Shown here piece by piece: positions 24,162-34,033 of a DNA stretch of 45,054 nt. Position 1 is the first letter of the stretch. Every line of letters starts with the position of its first letter. Made by a program: the position numbers and the translations under genes. The notes beneath the pieces are model-generated. The model searched no databases. It saw only the letters and a program-made list of their open reading frames with translations, and was not told the DNA's origin. The DNA comes from Candidatus Nitrosopelagicus sp. (GTDB taxonomy: Archaea > Thermoproteota > Nitrososphaeria > Nitrososphaerales > Nitrosopumilaceae), in contig JAOMDR010000011.1 of assembly GCA_028345575.1 (NCBI GenBank), forward strand, positions 1 to 45,054, given 5' to 3'.

Positions 24162-25028
24162 ATGCATGAGAATAGAACCACATATCCAAAAAAGAAGACG
24201 CAGATGTATCAACAATTACAAGAGCTTCCAAAAAAATATAGTGTAATGGCACTTGTTAGAATGGAAAAGGTTAGAGGATCACAATTACTACCTTTAAGAA
24301 AAAAACTTCAGGGTGAAGTTGAAGTTGTCAGTATTAAAGATAAAGTTGCAAAACTTGCTTTTGCTAAAGCTGGAATTACCGGCGTAGATAAATTATCTGA
24401 AAAAGTGACAGGTCAGTGTGTTTTCATGTTTACAAACATGTCTCCATTCAAACTTAACGTTCTATTAGGAAAAAATAAAGTAATGCTATTTGCAAGAGGT
24501 GGCGATACTGCAAGCATGGATGTTGTAATTCCACCAAAAAATACAGGAATTGCACCAGGACCAATGTTAACTGACTTTAAAGAAAATGGAATTGCAACAA
24601 AGATTGATCAAGGTACAATCTGGATTATGAAAGAAACAGTACCTGTAAAGAAAGGAGAACCAATCTCTGAAAAACTCGCTGGGCTTTTAACTAAACTAGA
24701 CATTAAAGCAATCGAGGCAGGCATAGTTTTGAACGCTGCATTGGAAGAAGGTTTAGTCTATCAACAAGAAGAAATGATTATCGATGTTGAGAAATTCAGA
24801 AATGATTTAGCCCAAGCACATCAACAAGCAGTCTCACTTTCAATCGAGGCAGCATATATCACTGCAGATAACATTGAACAAATATTGTCAAAGGCAGCTC
24901 AATCTGCACGTTCTGTTTCAACTGAAGCAGGATATCTAACTGAAGATAACAAAGAGCAAGTATTACAAAAGGCTCATGGACAAGCACAAGGCGTAGCCTC
25001 AAAGGCAAAAGACTACTCACCAGCATAA
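24162..25028 (+). CDS. rpl10: Large ribosomal subunit protein uL10 (P0) without the usual acidic tail
   Basis: uL10 is the base of the ribosomal stalk and holds uL12 dimers. The 288-residue product has the N-terminal rRNA-binding domain, the archaeal inserted domain containing TGQCVFMFTNMSPFKLN, and IAPGPMLTDFK. A C-terminal helical spine includes two similar units, AYITADNIEQILSKA and GYLTEDNKEQVLQKA. Archaeal and eukaryotic P0 normally ends with an acidic linker and a hydrophobic tail like that of uL12; here it ends DYSPA with neither. uL12 lies beyond the next gene on the opposite strand. Confidence 0.95.
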   Translation: MHENRTTYPKKKTQMYQQLQELPKKYSVMALVRMEKVRGSQLLPLRKKLQGEVEVVSIKDKVAKLAFAKAGITGVDKLSEKVTGQCVFMFTNMSPFKLNVLLGKNKVMLFARGGDTASMDVVIPPKNTGIAPGPMLTDFKENGIATKIDQGTIWIMKETVPVKKGEPISEKLAGLLTKLDIKAIEAGIVLNAALEEGLVYQQEEMIIDVEKFRNDLAQAHQQAVSLSIEAAYITADNIEQILSKAAQSARSVSTEAGYLTEDNKEQVLQKAHGQAQGVASKAKDYSPA

Positions 25029-25029
25029 A

Positions 25030-25665
25030 TTAACTACTTTTCACTTTAGGTAAATTCCAATTATACTTCATTGCGACCATTCTAAGTCCAGTAGCTAGTA
25101 ATAATCCAGAAATAGTTCCAGCATAAACATCGTTTGTTAGAAATATTACAAGATAGAATACAGAAGCGCCCAGAAAACTAGCAGAAGCGTACAACTCCTT
25201 TACGAATACTATAGGAGTTTGACTAACAAATACATCACGGAGTATTCCTCCACCGATTGCAGTAAGCATACCTGATAGTACAATAACAAGAAAGTTCATT
25301 CCAAACATGTTATAGGCAAAAGTAGCACCAATTACGGTAAAGACACCCAGTCCAATAGCATCAAATTTTAGAAATACATTCCAATGTTTTTTCATTTTAG
25401 AGTGTAAAAGGAAAATTATGATTCCAGATGCTACAGTAATTATGACATATGAGGGATCAATTAGAGAATTAGGAAGAGATTTTCCAAGTATTACATCACG
25501 TATTGTCCCACCTGCAACACCAGTTATTGTTGCAAGAATTATTATCCCAACAATGTCTGCTTTGTGTTCAATAGCTTTGAATGCACCAGTTACAGCAAAT
25601 GCCATCGTGCCAAATAGATCTAAAACATAAATGAAAAACTCAATTGACAAAGTAGAATCTGCCAA
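25030..25665 (-). CDS. UPF0126 (TRIC-like) membrane protein
   Basis: The 211-residue protein has about seven membrane spans in two homologous halves, each carrying a Gly-rich motif: GVAGGTIRDV (about 50-59) and AIGGGILRDV (about 137-146). This repeat is the mark of the UPF0126 family, whose relatives include TRIC cation channels and some glycine transporters. The substrate is unknown here. The start is TTG at 25665. Its stop is only one base from the convergent uL10 stop. Confidence 0.85.
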   Translation of the reverse strand: MADSTLSIEFFIYVLDLFGTMAFAVTGAFKAIEHKADIVGIIILATITGVAGGTIRDVILGKSLPNSLIDPSYVIITVASGIIIFLLHSKMKKHWNVFLKFDAIGLGVFTVIGATFAYNMFGMNFLVIVLSGMLTAIGGGILRDVFVSQTPIVFVKELYASASFLGASVFYLVIFLTNDVYAGTISGLLLATGLRMVAMKYNWNLPKVKSS

Positions 25666-25720
25666 GATAATTAGAATAAAAAATAGTTACTAATAACGTT
25701 AAGAAAGTTTTAGGCTTAAT

Positions 25721-26032
25721 TTAGCCGAATAGAGAGGATAAACCTTCCATTGCTGCCTCTTCCTGCTTTTCACTTGGTGGCTCTGCTTTCTTTTCTTTCT
25801 TTTCGTCGCCACCTGCTGCTGCGTCTGCTGCCGGTGCTGCGGCTGCTGCAACTGCTACAGGTGCTGCTTTAATAGCGTCTTCAATGTTGACATCAGCCAA
25901 TGATGCTACAAGTGCTTTGACTTGTGCTTCGTTAACTTCTGCGCCAGTTGCTTTAACTACGCTTGCAACGTTTGCTTCGTTGACTTCTTTCTCTAGTTTG
26001 TGCAACATTAAGGCAGCGTAAACATATTCCAT
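25721..26032 (-). CDS. rpl12: Large ribosomal subunit protein uL12 (P1, archaeal type)
   Basis: From ATG 26032 the protein has 103 residues and starts MEYVYAALMLHKLEKEVNE, the normal archaeal P1 dimerisation domain. An Ala-rich hinge, a Lys/Glu-rich linker and the factor-binding tail EGLSSLFG follow. The longer frame to 26107 adds 25 unrelated residues overlapping the next gene, so I reject it. A TATA-like CTTTTTATTATG (26052-26063) is at leaderless distance, inside the upstream gene. Separation from uL10 and inversion are departures from the common uL1-uL10-uL12 order. Confidence 0.95.
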   Translation of the reverse strand: MEYVYAALMLHKLEKEVNEANVASVVKATGAEVNEAQVKALVASLADVNIEDAIKAAPVAVAAAAAPAADAAAGGDEKKEKKAEPPSEKQEEAAMEGLSSLFG

Positions 26033-26051
26033 GTACGAAAAAGCCATTAGG

Positions 26052-26063
26052 CATAATAAAAAG
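26052..26063 (-). promoter_or_regulatory. TATA-like box for uL12
   Basis: Centred about 25 bases upstream of the uL12 ATG. It lies 20 bases before the coding end of the neighbouring uncharacterised gene is left behind, giving uL12 its own promoter. Confidence 0.5.
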
Positions 26064-26079
26064 CTATCAAAAATTGTCT

Positions 26080-26595
26080 TTAGATCAGGATCTTTAGGCT
26101 TCGACAAACAGAATAGAGATTTTTCTTTAATTCCTTATCATAAAGATTCTCCATTTTCTGTTTTAGAATTCTTCTGGCATGTTCTTGTTCTGGGCCTTCT
26201 GGGAGAGATAGTACATTATTGATTAATTCAGATAATGATTCCCTAATCCAACCATCAAAAATGGTGAAGACCTTTTTTGAGATGAATTCAACCTTGTCAG
26301 AACCAATATCCAAAACTTCTGTAAAATTTTCATATTCAATTCTATAGATTAATGCAAAAATACAATTTTCAGAGGTAGGATTAGTAAGAATCTCTTTTGA
26401 GCGTGGACCTGCTTTTCCTTGAGAAACTTTATTTTTTAATCCAACAGGATTCACAAAGAATCCATTTACACCAATTTTATTTCCGTCAACACCAGTAACG
26501 GTTCCAAATATGATATTGTTGTAATCACCATCGTCTTTTCTTGAGGTAAATACAAAATCTCCCTCTTTTACTTCACCCTTTTTTCTTCCGAACAT
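26080..26595 (-). CDS. Uncharacterised protein with N-terminal barrel-like domain
   Basis: The 171-residue product is not in a family I recognise. The first 60 residues look like a small beta-barrel (GDFVFTSRKDD, IIFGTVTGVDGNKIGVNGFFV), suggestive of a KOW/SH3-type fold. A mixed region and a helical, charged C-terminal half (about 110-171) follow. There is no signal peptide or membrane span. It is divergent from alaS and directly upstream of uL12, so a link to translation is possible, but the context is the only hint. Confidence 0.75.
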   Translation of the reverse strand: MFGRKKGEVKEGDFVFTSRKDDGDYNNIIFGTVTGVDGNKIGVNGFFVNPVGLKNKVSQGKAGPRSKEILTNPTSENCIFALIYRIEYENFTEVLDIGSDKVEFISKKVFTIFDGWIRESLSELINNVLSLPEGPEQEHARRILKQKMENLYDKELKKNLYSVCRSLKILI

Positions 26596-26670
26596 GAAAT
26601 GTTTCTACATTTTTCTATATTTAACGGTTGAATCGACAGTCCTTAATATCGGCACTAGGTCAAAAATTTA

Positions 26671-29364
26671 GTGAATAAAAAAGAGATTCTTGAGAAATTT
26701 TCAGCAGACCCTCAGAGATATTATAATGTAAATCTTTTTGAAGATCAAGGATTCGAACGTAAATCATGTAATAATTGTGGTAGATTCTTTTGGACATTAG
26801 ATTCAGAGAGAGTAAATTGTCCGGATCATTCGGATGATACATATTCATTCATTGGAGACCCACCTACATCAAAAAGATTTGATTATACACAATCATGGAA
26901 AGAGGTTGAATCATTTTTTATAAAAAATAATCACACATCGATTAATAGATATCCAGTTGTATGCAGATGGAGAGATGATCTTTATTTTACAATTGCATCA
27001 ATAGTTGATTTTCAAAGAGTTATGGGGAGTAAGGTTGTATTTGAATTTCCTGCAAATCCACTTGTTGTTCCACAAACATGTTTAAGATTCAAGGATTTAG
27101 AAAATGTTGGAGTAACTGGTAGACACTTTTCATCATTTTGTATGATAGGACAACATAGTATTCCAAATGAAAATGGTTACTGGAAAGATGAGTGTGTTAA
27201 TCTTGATTTTAATTTATTGACACAACAATTTGGAATTGCAAAAAAAGAAATTATATTTGTAGAAGATGTGTGGGAAGGTGGTGGTTCCTTTGGTTCATCA
27301 TTAGAATATTTTGTAAGGGGTTTAGAACTTGGAAATGCAGTGTTTACAGAATTTCAAGGTAATCTTTCAAATTACAGAACACTTGATCAAAGAATAATTG
27401 ACATGGGTGCAGGTCTTGAAAGATTTGCATGGATTACAATGGGAACGCCTACAGCGTATGATTGTTGTTTTGGACCAATTACACAGAAATTAATTCAAAA
27501 AACAGGAATAGATACAGATTCCTCAGTTCTTGTACCATATTTCACTGAAATAGCAAAGAATCTGGAGTTACACGATGATTTGTCCCAAGTAAGGAAAAAT
27601 GCTATCAAAACAACAGGACTATCTGATGAACAAATTAATCGCATTATTACTCCGTTAGAGGGAATTTATCTAATAATTGATCATATTAGAACACTAATTT
27701 TTGCAATTTCAGATGGTGCACTTCCTAGTAATGTGGGAGGAGGATACAATCTTCGAATAATGCTGAGAAGAATTGTTTCAACCATGGACAGATTGAAATT
27801 AAAATTTGACTTGGATGAAATAATAGACATACAAATTGATTATTTGAAAAATACATATCCAGAATTAGAAAAAACTAGAGAAGATGTTAAAGAGATAATA
27901 TCAATTGAAACGGGAAGGTATGATAGTTCAAAACAGAGAATGGAGAAAATTGTTAGTAAATTAGACAAAGAACCAAAGGTTGAAGATTTGATAACGCTTT
28001 ACGAATCAGATGGAGTTACACCAGAATATCTAAAAGAAATGAAAGTGATATCAGAGATTCCATCAACATTTTATGCAAAACTTTCTGATCTACACCAATC
28101 TAAAAAACAAAAAGAACAAGTAAACTTACCATTAGAAGGAGTTCCAGATACGGAACTTCTATTCTATGGGGATGATCCAAGAGAATTTGATGCAAAAGTT
28201 TTGAAGTCATTTGAAAATTTTATCATTTTAGATAAAACTGCATTTTATGCAAGAGGAGGTGGTCAAGAACCAGATCATGGAGATATCGGAGGTCAAGAAA
28301 TTATAGATATTACAAAACATGGAAACGTTGTAGTTCACGAAATAAAAGGAAATGTCCCAAAAGAAGGAGATACAGTTTCTTGTACGGTAGATGCAAAAAG
28401 AAGAGATGGGATTACAAAAAATCATACAAGTACACATATTATCAATACTTCAGCAAGAAGTGTTCTAGGTTCATGGGTATGGCAACACTCAGCATTCAAA
28501 GAAGAAGATCATGCAAGACTTGACATTACACATCATTCTGCATTAACAAAGGATGATGTTAAAAAAATTGAAGATACAGCTAACTCAATTATTGGAAAAT
28601 CTATACCAGTGAAAATAGAAAATTTTGATCGTGGTACCGCAGAACAAAAATATGGATTTAGAATTTATCAGGGTGGAGTTGTTCCTGTAAAATCAGTCAG
28701 AATTGTGTCAATAGGCGATTTAGACATAGAAGCATGTGGTGGAACACATGTAGTGAATACATCAGATATCGAACAGATTAAGATTACAAAAACAAAAAGA
28801 ATTCAAGATGGAGTTGTGAGAATTGAGTTTGTTTCAGGAAATAGTGCCAAAGAATTTGTGAAAAAGAGACAACAGGATTCAGAAAGTAAAGAAAAAGAAG
28901 TAAAATTGAAAGAACAAGAAAAAGAAAAAAGAATAGAACAAAGACAACTTGCTAAAGAAAGAATACCAGTTATAGCAAAATCACTATTAGAATGTAAACA
29001 AGGAATAATTACTATAGATGACATTACAATGGAATTAGCAGATTCCGGAAAAGCGAATTTTTGTTATTCAACAAGTGATAATTATGATGATGTTTTTCAC
29101 ATTGGATTGGGTGAAGCTCTCTGTAAGGAAGATCCTAAATTGGTATATTGCGGATTATTTGAGCAGGGGGAGAAAATCCGAGTAATAGTTTACGCAGGAG
29201 AAGATATCTCAAAAGAAAAGAGTGCAGGAGAGATTGTCAAGAGTATTTCTCAAATTTTAGGAGGCGCAGGAGGAGGAAGTCCAAAATTTGCTCAAGGAGG
29301 AGGAATCGAGAAATCAAAGAAAGAAGATGCAATTAAAAATGCGAAGTCCATGATTATCGAATAG
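26671..29364 (+). CDS. alaS: Alanyl-tRNA synthetase, archaeal type
   Basis: This class II synthetase charges tRNA-Ala with alanine. The 897-residue protein has the archaeal N-terminal extension with a zinc-like CxxC...C..H region (NNCGRFF, NCPDHSD, about 35-53). The catalytic core follows, with motif 2 around VCRWRDDLYFT. The editing domain has the zinc ligands NHTSTH (about 583) and CGGTH (about 690), so mischarged Ser/Gly can be removed. A Lys/Glu-rich coil (735-770) and the C-Ala domain ending in a Gly-rich GGAGGGSPKFAQGGG complete it. The start is GTG at 26671; leuS follows after nine bases. Confidence 0.97.
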   Translation: MNKKEILEKFSADPQRYYNVNLFEDQGFERKSCNNCGRFFWTLDSERVNCPDHSDDTYSFIGDPPTSKRFDYTQSWKEVESFFIKNNHTSINRYPVVCRWRDDLYFTIASIVDFQRVMGSKVVFEFPANPLVVPQTCLRFKDLENVGVTGRHFSSFCMIGQHSIPNENGYWKDECVNLDFNLLTQQFGIAKKEIIFVEDVWEGGGSFGSSLEYFVRGLELGNAVFTEFQGNLSNYRTLDQRIIDMGAGLERFAWITMGTPTAYDCCFGPITQKLIQKTGIDTDSSVLVPYFTEIAKNLELHDDLSQVRKNAIKTTGLSDEQINRIITPLEGIYLIIDHIRTLIFAISDGALPSNVGGGYNLRIMLRRIVSTMDRLKLKFDLDEIIDIQIDYLKNTYPELEKTREDVKEIISIETGRYDSSKQRMEKIVSKLDKEPKVEDLITLYESDGVTPEYLKEMKVISEIPSTFYAKLSDLHQSKKQKEQVNLPLEGVPDTELLFYGDDPREFDAKVLKSFENFIILDKTAFYARGGGQEPDHGDIGGQEIIDITKHGNVVVHEIKGNVPKEGDTVSCTVDAKRRDGITKNHTSTHIINTSARSVLGSWVWQHSAFKEEDHARLDITHHSALTKDDVKKIEDTANSIIGKSIPVKIENFDRGTAEQKYGFRIYQGGVVPVKSVRIVSIGDLDIEACGGTHVVNTSDIEQIKITKTKRIQDGVVRIEFVSGNSAKEFVKKRQQDSESKEKEVKLKEQEKEKRIEQRQLAKERIPVIAKSLLECKQGIITIDDITMELADSGKANFCYSTSDNYDDVFHIGLGEALCKEDPKLVYCGLFEQGEKIRVIVYAGEDISKEKSAGEIVKSISQILGGAGGGSPKFAQGGGIEKSKKEDAIKNAKSMIIE

Positions 29365-29373
29365 GTAAACAAG

Positions 29374-32244
29374 ATGGAAATAAACTGGAATCAACTAGAT
29401 GAAAAATGGAGAAATAAGTGGAATGAATCTAAAGACTTTGAAACAAATCCTAATGAAAAACCAAAAAAATTCATTACAGTTGCATACCCATATCCAAATT
29501 CACCTCAACATATAGGACATGGGAGAACATACACACTAGCCGATGTTCATGCAAGATTTTACAGAATGAAAGGATATAATGTATTATTTCCAATGGGATT
29601 TCATTACACTGGAACCCCAGTTCTTGGAATGGCAAAAAGAATTCAAGCAGGTGAAAAAGAAATACTTGATGGATTACGAAACGTATACCATGTTCCAGAA
29701 GATGTAATCAAAACATTTGTTGAACCAATTAAGATTGCAGACTATTTCCATGAAGAGATAAAGTCTGGAATGATCGAAATGGGCTATTCCATTGACTGGA
29801 GACGAGAATTTACAACAATAGTTCCAGGCTATCAGAAATTTATTGAATGGCAGATTATTACATTACGCGATAATGACAAAATTATTCAAGGTTCTCACCC
29901 AGTTGGATGGTGTCCAGTTGACCAAAACCCAGTATCACAACACGATACAATGGGCGATGTAGAACCAAAGATAAATGATGAAAATTATCTTGTCAAATTC
30001 AAACTAGATGAATATGTATTTCCAATTACAACATTAAGACCTGAAACACTCTTTGGTATTACAAATCTCTGGGTAAATCCAAATACCATATACAAAAAAA
30101 TTAAGGCAGATGACGAGAAATGGATTGTTTCACAAGAATGTGCGGAAAAATTGAAATTCTTTGGAAAAGAAATTACAATTGAAGGAGATATCAAAGGAAC
30201 AGATCTAATAGGTAAATTTGCAAAAACACCACATACAGAACAAGAAATTCCAATTTTTGAAGCAGAGTTTGTTGAATCAGGAATGGGAACTGGTTTAGTA
30301 ATGTCAGTGCCAGCACATGCACCTAAAGACTATCAAGCATTGATGGATTTGAAATCAAAAAATCATGAATTAGCATCTAAAATTGAACCAATACCAATCA
30401 TAGTTACAGAAGGATATGGAAATATTCCTGCAAAGGATGTGTGTGAAAGATTAGGAGTTACGGATCAGATAGATACAAAATTAGAAGAAGCAACTGAAGA
30501 ATTGTATCTTAAGGAATTTGTTAATGGAAAATTAAATGAAAAATGTGGAGATTTTGTTAATGAGAAGGTAGAATTTGGACGAAACAAAGTTAGGGATTGG
30601 TTAAAAGACAAAAATCAACTAGAGTCATTTCCTACGCTTCAAAATGCTCCAATTCAATGCCGCTGCGGATGTGAATGTGTTGTCAAAGTCTTGAACAACC
30701 AATGGTTTCTCAATTATGGCGATGAAAAATGGAAAAAGCTGGCAAGAAACTGTCTTGATGGCATGAATATTCTTCCAAACAAGATTAAAACAGAATTTCA
30801 CGATGTAATTAATTGGCTACATGAGCGAGCATGTGCAAGACAACAAGGACTTGGAACAAAACTTCCATGGGATAAAGACTGGATTGTTGAATCATTATCA
30901 GATAGTGTAATTTACATGGCATACTATACCATATCACGATTTGTAAATGATGGAACAGTAAAACCTGAGAATCTTACAAAAGAGTTCTTTGACTATCTTT
31001 TCCTAGATAAAGGAAATTTAGGAACAGTTGCAAGTTCAGCAAATCTTTCAGAAGATGTAATTAATACAATGAAAAAAGAGTTTCAATATTTCTATCCAGT
31101 AGATGCAAGGCATTCTGGACGAGATTTGGTACAGAATCACTTGTCATTTTTTGTTTTGAATCATGCTGCAATATTTGAAAAAAAATTGTGGCCAAAGGAA
31201 ATTGTTGTCAATGGTAGTGTCATGATGAACGGTGCTAAAATGTCTAAGAGTATGGGAAATATCATTCCACTTCGTACTGCAATTCAAGATCATGGCGCAG
31301 ACCCAATTAGATTAGCAATTATTTCATCAGCTGAGCTACTCCAAGATGCTGACTTTAACATGGAATCAGTTTCAGGTATCAAAAGTAAGTTAGAGTCTCT
31401 ATTAGACGAGTGCTCCACACTAAAAAAAGGAAAAATTGATGATTTACAAATAGAAGATAAATGGATATTATCAAAAACACAAAGTAAAATTTCTGAAGTT
31501 ACAGAAGCTGTAGAAAAAATGAGGTTGCGAGAAGCTCTACATGATATTTTATTTACATTTGAAAGTGATTTGAGTTGGTATCAAAAAAGAGTTCAAGCTA
31601 AAAAGAGAGATGATGTTTCTGGAATTCTTCATCAGATAAATTCAGCTAGAGTTGCAATGCTTTCTCCATTTGCACCACATGTGGCAGAAGAGATGTGGGA
31701 AAAATTAGGAAATTCTGAACTAGTATCAAAATCATCCTGGCCTGAATATTCTTCAGATAAAGTTGATGTGAGTGTAATTCAAGCTGAAGAATTGTTAAAA
31801 TCAACTATAGAAGATATTTCAAATATTCTCAAAGTTACAAAAATTTCTCCAAAGAAAATTGTAATTTATGTTAATTCAGATAGTGTTAAATCAAAAATCT
31901 ATCGTAAAATTTTGAACATAATGGTAGGAGGTCAAAATAACATGGGAGTTGTGATGAAAGAATTGATTGCAGATCCTGAAACCATTGATGCTAAAAAAAT
32001 GCCAGACTATGTTCAGAAAGTAATCAAAGACTTGCATTCAGAATCAGAATCTATCAAAAAGATGAAACTTGAATCAGAGTCATTTAATGAAAAAGAATTT
32101 CTGTTGTCAGAATTATCTAGTATTGGACAAAAAGAGTTTGAAGTAGAAATTCAAGTGTACTCCGAATCAGATAATGATGTTTATGATCCTAAAGGAAAAG
32201 CAAGACACGCAAGACCATACAAACCAGCAATTTTGATTGAATAA
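29374..32244 (+). CDS. leuS: Leucyl-tRNA synthetase, archaeal type
   Basis: The 956-residue class I synthetase has the HIGH-type motif PQHIGHG (about 44-50) and KMSKS (about 623-627). A large CP1 editing domain contains TTLRPETLFG (about 218-227). A zinc-like RCGCEC segment is near 430, and a C-terminal tRNA-binding region ends YKPAILIE. The order and the spacing of the editing domain are those of archaeal/eukaryotic LeuS. It forms an operon with alaS. Confidence 0.97.
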   Translation: MEINWNQLDEKWRNKWNESKDFETNPNEKPKKFITVAYPYPNSPQHIGHGRTYTLADVHARFYRMKGYNVLFPMGFHYTGTPVLGMAKRIQAGEKEILDGLRNVYHVPEDVIKTFVEPIKIADYFHEEIKSGMIEMGYSIDWRREFTTIVPGYQKFIEWQIITLRDNDKIIQGSHPVGWCPVDQNPVSQHDTMGDVEPKINDENYLVKFKLDEYVFPITTLRPETLFGITNLWVNPNTIYKKIKADDEKWIVSQECAEKLKFFGKEITIEGDIKGTDLIGKFAKTPHTEQEIPIFEAEFVESGMGTGLVMSVPAHAPKDYQALMDLKSKNHELASKIEPIPIIVTEGYGNIPAKDVCERLGVTDQIDTKLEEATEELYLKEFVNGKLNEKCGDFVNEKVEFGRNKVRDWLKDKNQLESFPTLQNAPIQCRCGCECVVKVLNNQWFLNYGDEKWKKLARNCLDGMNILPNKIKTEFHDVINWLHERACARQQGLGTKLPWDKDWIVESLSDSVIYMAYYTISRFVNDGTVKPENLTKEFFDYLFLDKGNLGTVASSANLSEDVINTMKKEFQYFYPVDARHSGRDLVQNHLSFFVLNHAAIFEKKLWPKEIVVNGSVMMNGAKMSKSMGNIIPLRTAIQDHGADPIRLAIISSAELLQDADFNMESVSGIKSKLESLLDECSTLKKGKIDDLQIEDKWILSKTQSKISEVTEAVEKMRLREALHDILFTFESDLSWYQKRVQAKKRDDVSGILHQINSARVAMLSPFAPHVAEEMWEKLGNSELVSKSSWPEYSSDKVDVSVIQAEELLKSTIEDISNILKVTKISPKKIVIYVNSDSVKSKIYRKILNIMVGGQNNMGVVMKELIADPETIDAKKMPDYVQKVIKDLHSESESIKKMKLESESFNEKEFLLSELSSIGQKEFEVEIQVYSESDNDVYDPKGKARHARPYKPAILIE

Positions 32245-32286
32245 AACTGGAATTGTATTTATTAGGTTAAGCACTAATCAGATCAA

Positions 32287-33300
32287 ATGAAAATTGCAGT
32301 TATGGGAATGGGTGTTGCAGGAAGTTATCTCATGGCTAGATTAAAAAATTCTGAACACGAAGTTGTCGGATATGAAAGAATGCCCCTAGAAAGACATGAT
32401 TCTATTTGTGCATGGGGTACAATAAAAGAAGAATTAACTAATTTTTGTAAAAAAACTGGTAGAAATTTTGATGATTTTTTAATTCATGATGGAAAAGAAA
32501 TGCATGTAAAAATGAACGATGATGTTAAATTCGATATTGGTTTGAAGGGACTTTGTACTTACAATAAACTTGGATTGATAAAAGATTTCATAAAAGATTG
32601 TAATGTAATTTATGGCAAGTCTCCTAGACTAGAGGAGATTGAAAACGAGTATGACATGATAGTTGATTGTACAGGATTTAACAGGAGTTACTTACCAAAA
32701 ATGGAACAGGATTTCTATTTACCAACTTATGAGTATAAAGTTGAATATGAAAATGGCGTACCATATGACGATTTTTACATAGAACCATTCCCAGGTATGT
32801 CAGGATATTTCTGGTATTTTCCATTAGGAGAGAAATATGCACATATTGGAGCAGGAGATTATAATAAAAAACATATCAAAGCAACAGATGAATTTCTTGA
32901 AAAACATGGTGGAAAAGTTGTTGCGACTAAAGGACGTCCAATTAGATTAGCAACACCAGACAGATGCAAACCATACTATTCTGGAAAAGTTGTTGGTGTT
33001 GGAGAATCAATTGGAACAGTTTATGCATTGTTAGGTGAAGGAATTATCCCATCTATGCAATGCGTGGAAATTTTCTTAAAAAATATGAATGATTTCAAAG
33101 CATATGAAAAAGCTATTGAGAAACACTATAGCGTTTATGCCAAAGTGTTTAATTTTGTAAGAGCAAAAATTCATAACGATTTTAGTTTCTTGAAAGCATT
33201 ACCAGACTTTATTGCAATATTCAGATACATGAAAAAGAATGAAGATAGATTTGGTATGCATATTAAAATTGCAGATTTATTAAAAGTGGCAAAAGCCTAA
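32287..33300 (+). CDS. Geranylgeranyl reductase-like FAD-dependent oxidoreductase
   Basis: The 337-residue flavoprotein begins with a Rossmann motif GMGVAGSY (residues 7-14). It has a middle PGMSGYFWYFPLGEKYAHIGAGD stretch and a late GEGIIPSMQC, a pattern of the geranylgeranyl reductase/lycopene cyclase superfamily. Archaeal members hydrogenate the isoprenoid chains of membrane lipids, so saturation of archaeol or GDGT chains, or of a quinone tail, is a plausible role. It is shorter than many characterised geranylgeranyl reductases (about 390-450), so the assignment to that reaction is uncertain. TATTTATTAG near 32256 may be its promoter. Confidence 0.8.
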   Translation: MKIAVMGMGVAGSYLMARLKNSEHEVVGYERMPLERHDSICAWGTIKEELTNFCKKTGRNFDDFLIHDGKEMHVKMNDDVKFDIGLKGLCTYNKLGLIKDFIKDCNVIYGKSPRLEEIENEYDMIVDCTGFNRSYLPKMEQDFYLPTYEYKVEYENGVPYDDFYIEPFPGMSGYFWYFPLGEKYAHIGAGDYNKKHIKATDEFLEKHGGKVVATKGRPIRLATPDRCKPYYSGKVVGVGESIGTVYALLGEGIIPSMQCVEIFLKNMNDFKAYEKAIEKHYSVYAKVFNFVRAKIHNDFSFLKALPDFIAIFRYMKKNEDRFGMHIKIADLLKVAKA

Positions 33301-34001
33301 GACATACTGAGAGAACCGAATCCTTCTTTTAGAGTTCGGCTCGATTTCATATTATAATCATAAATTGTTGTAGAATAATCATCTAAGACTTCTTTCATGG
33401 AATCAAGTGAATCAGAGAGATAGAATCCAGGACAATCCCCAGTAAATTGGAATGTTGCGTGGACACGTGCACGTCCTTTTTCATTTTGTGCCCATGTTGA
33501 AAAAGGATACATGTAACAAACACCTGGACGTGTAGGATGAATTCCACATCCACCTTCTCCGTCTAAAAATCTACAAGAGATATGTGTTCCATCATCAGCT
33601 TCAGTTTCATCTGTTTTTCTTTTTAGACCAATATTTGTCATTACAGAGAAACCACCAGAAGGAGTAGGTTCATCATGGGTTGCAACAAGAGTTTCATTTT
33701 TTATAAACTCTGATGTTTTTTGGTATTTCAAACCATGACCGATTTGAATTAAATCATCAGAAGTCAGAGGTAAACGTCCTTGTCTATCACAACAATTATG
33801 ACAATCAGGCCAATAACATTTCCATAAAATATATTTTTTTTCTTTTGGTAAATATGGAATATGAAATACAACATCTTTTACAGTCAATGAGAAATCTGTA
33901 ACATCAGTGTATTTCCCTAGAACAAAATCATGTAAGATTGGATCAACATCCCAATCTTTTTCAAGTAAATCTAAAGACTCTTGAATTTCTTTTTGAGACA
34001 T
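33297..34001 (-). CDS. YkgJ-type cysteine-cluster (putative zinc/iron-chelating) protein
   Basis: The 234-residue protein has the cluster C62-x4-C67-x2-C70-C71 (CYWPDCHNCC) followed by CRFLDGEGGCGIHPTRPGVCYMYPF elements (about 143-168). The spacing of these two blocks is that of the YkgJ family, proposed to bind Zn or an Fe-S cluster; the biochemical role is unknown. Its stop interlocks with that of the upstream flavoprotein, and it is divergent from the winged-helix gene. Confidence 0.85.
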   Translation of the reverse strand: MSQKEIQESLDLLEKDWDVDPILHDFVLGKYTDVTDFSLTVKDVVFHIPYLPKEKKYILWKCYWPDCHNCCDRQGRLPLTSDDLIQIGHGLKYQKTSEFIKNETLVATHDEPTPSGGFSVMTNIGLKRKTDETEADDGTHISCRFLDGEGGCGIHPTRPGVCYMYPFSTWAQNEKGRARVHATFQFTGDCPGFYLSDSLDSMKEVLDDYSTTIYDYNMKSSRTLKEGFGSLSMS

Positions 34002-34033
34002 TATTTCTTATATTCATAAAGTTTGATATTATA

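Noticed and set aside
26033-26107. N-terminal extension of uL12
   Set aside because: The 25 extra residues overlap another gene, and the family start MEYVYAAL is encoded at 26032 with a TATA-like box at proper distance.
33938-34033. Longer start for the small winged-helix protein
   Set aside because: It would overlap the divergent YkgJ-type gene by 64 bases; ATG 34034 fits the promoter spacing better.
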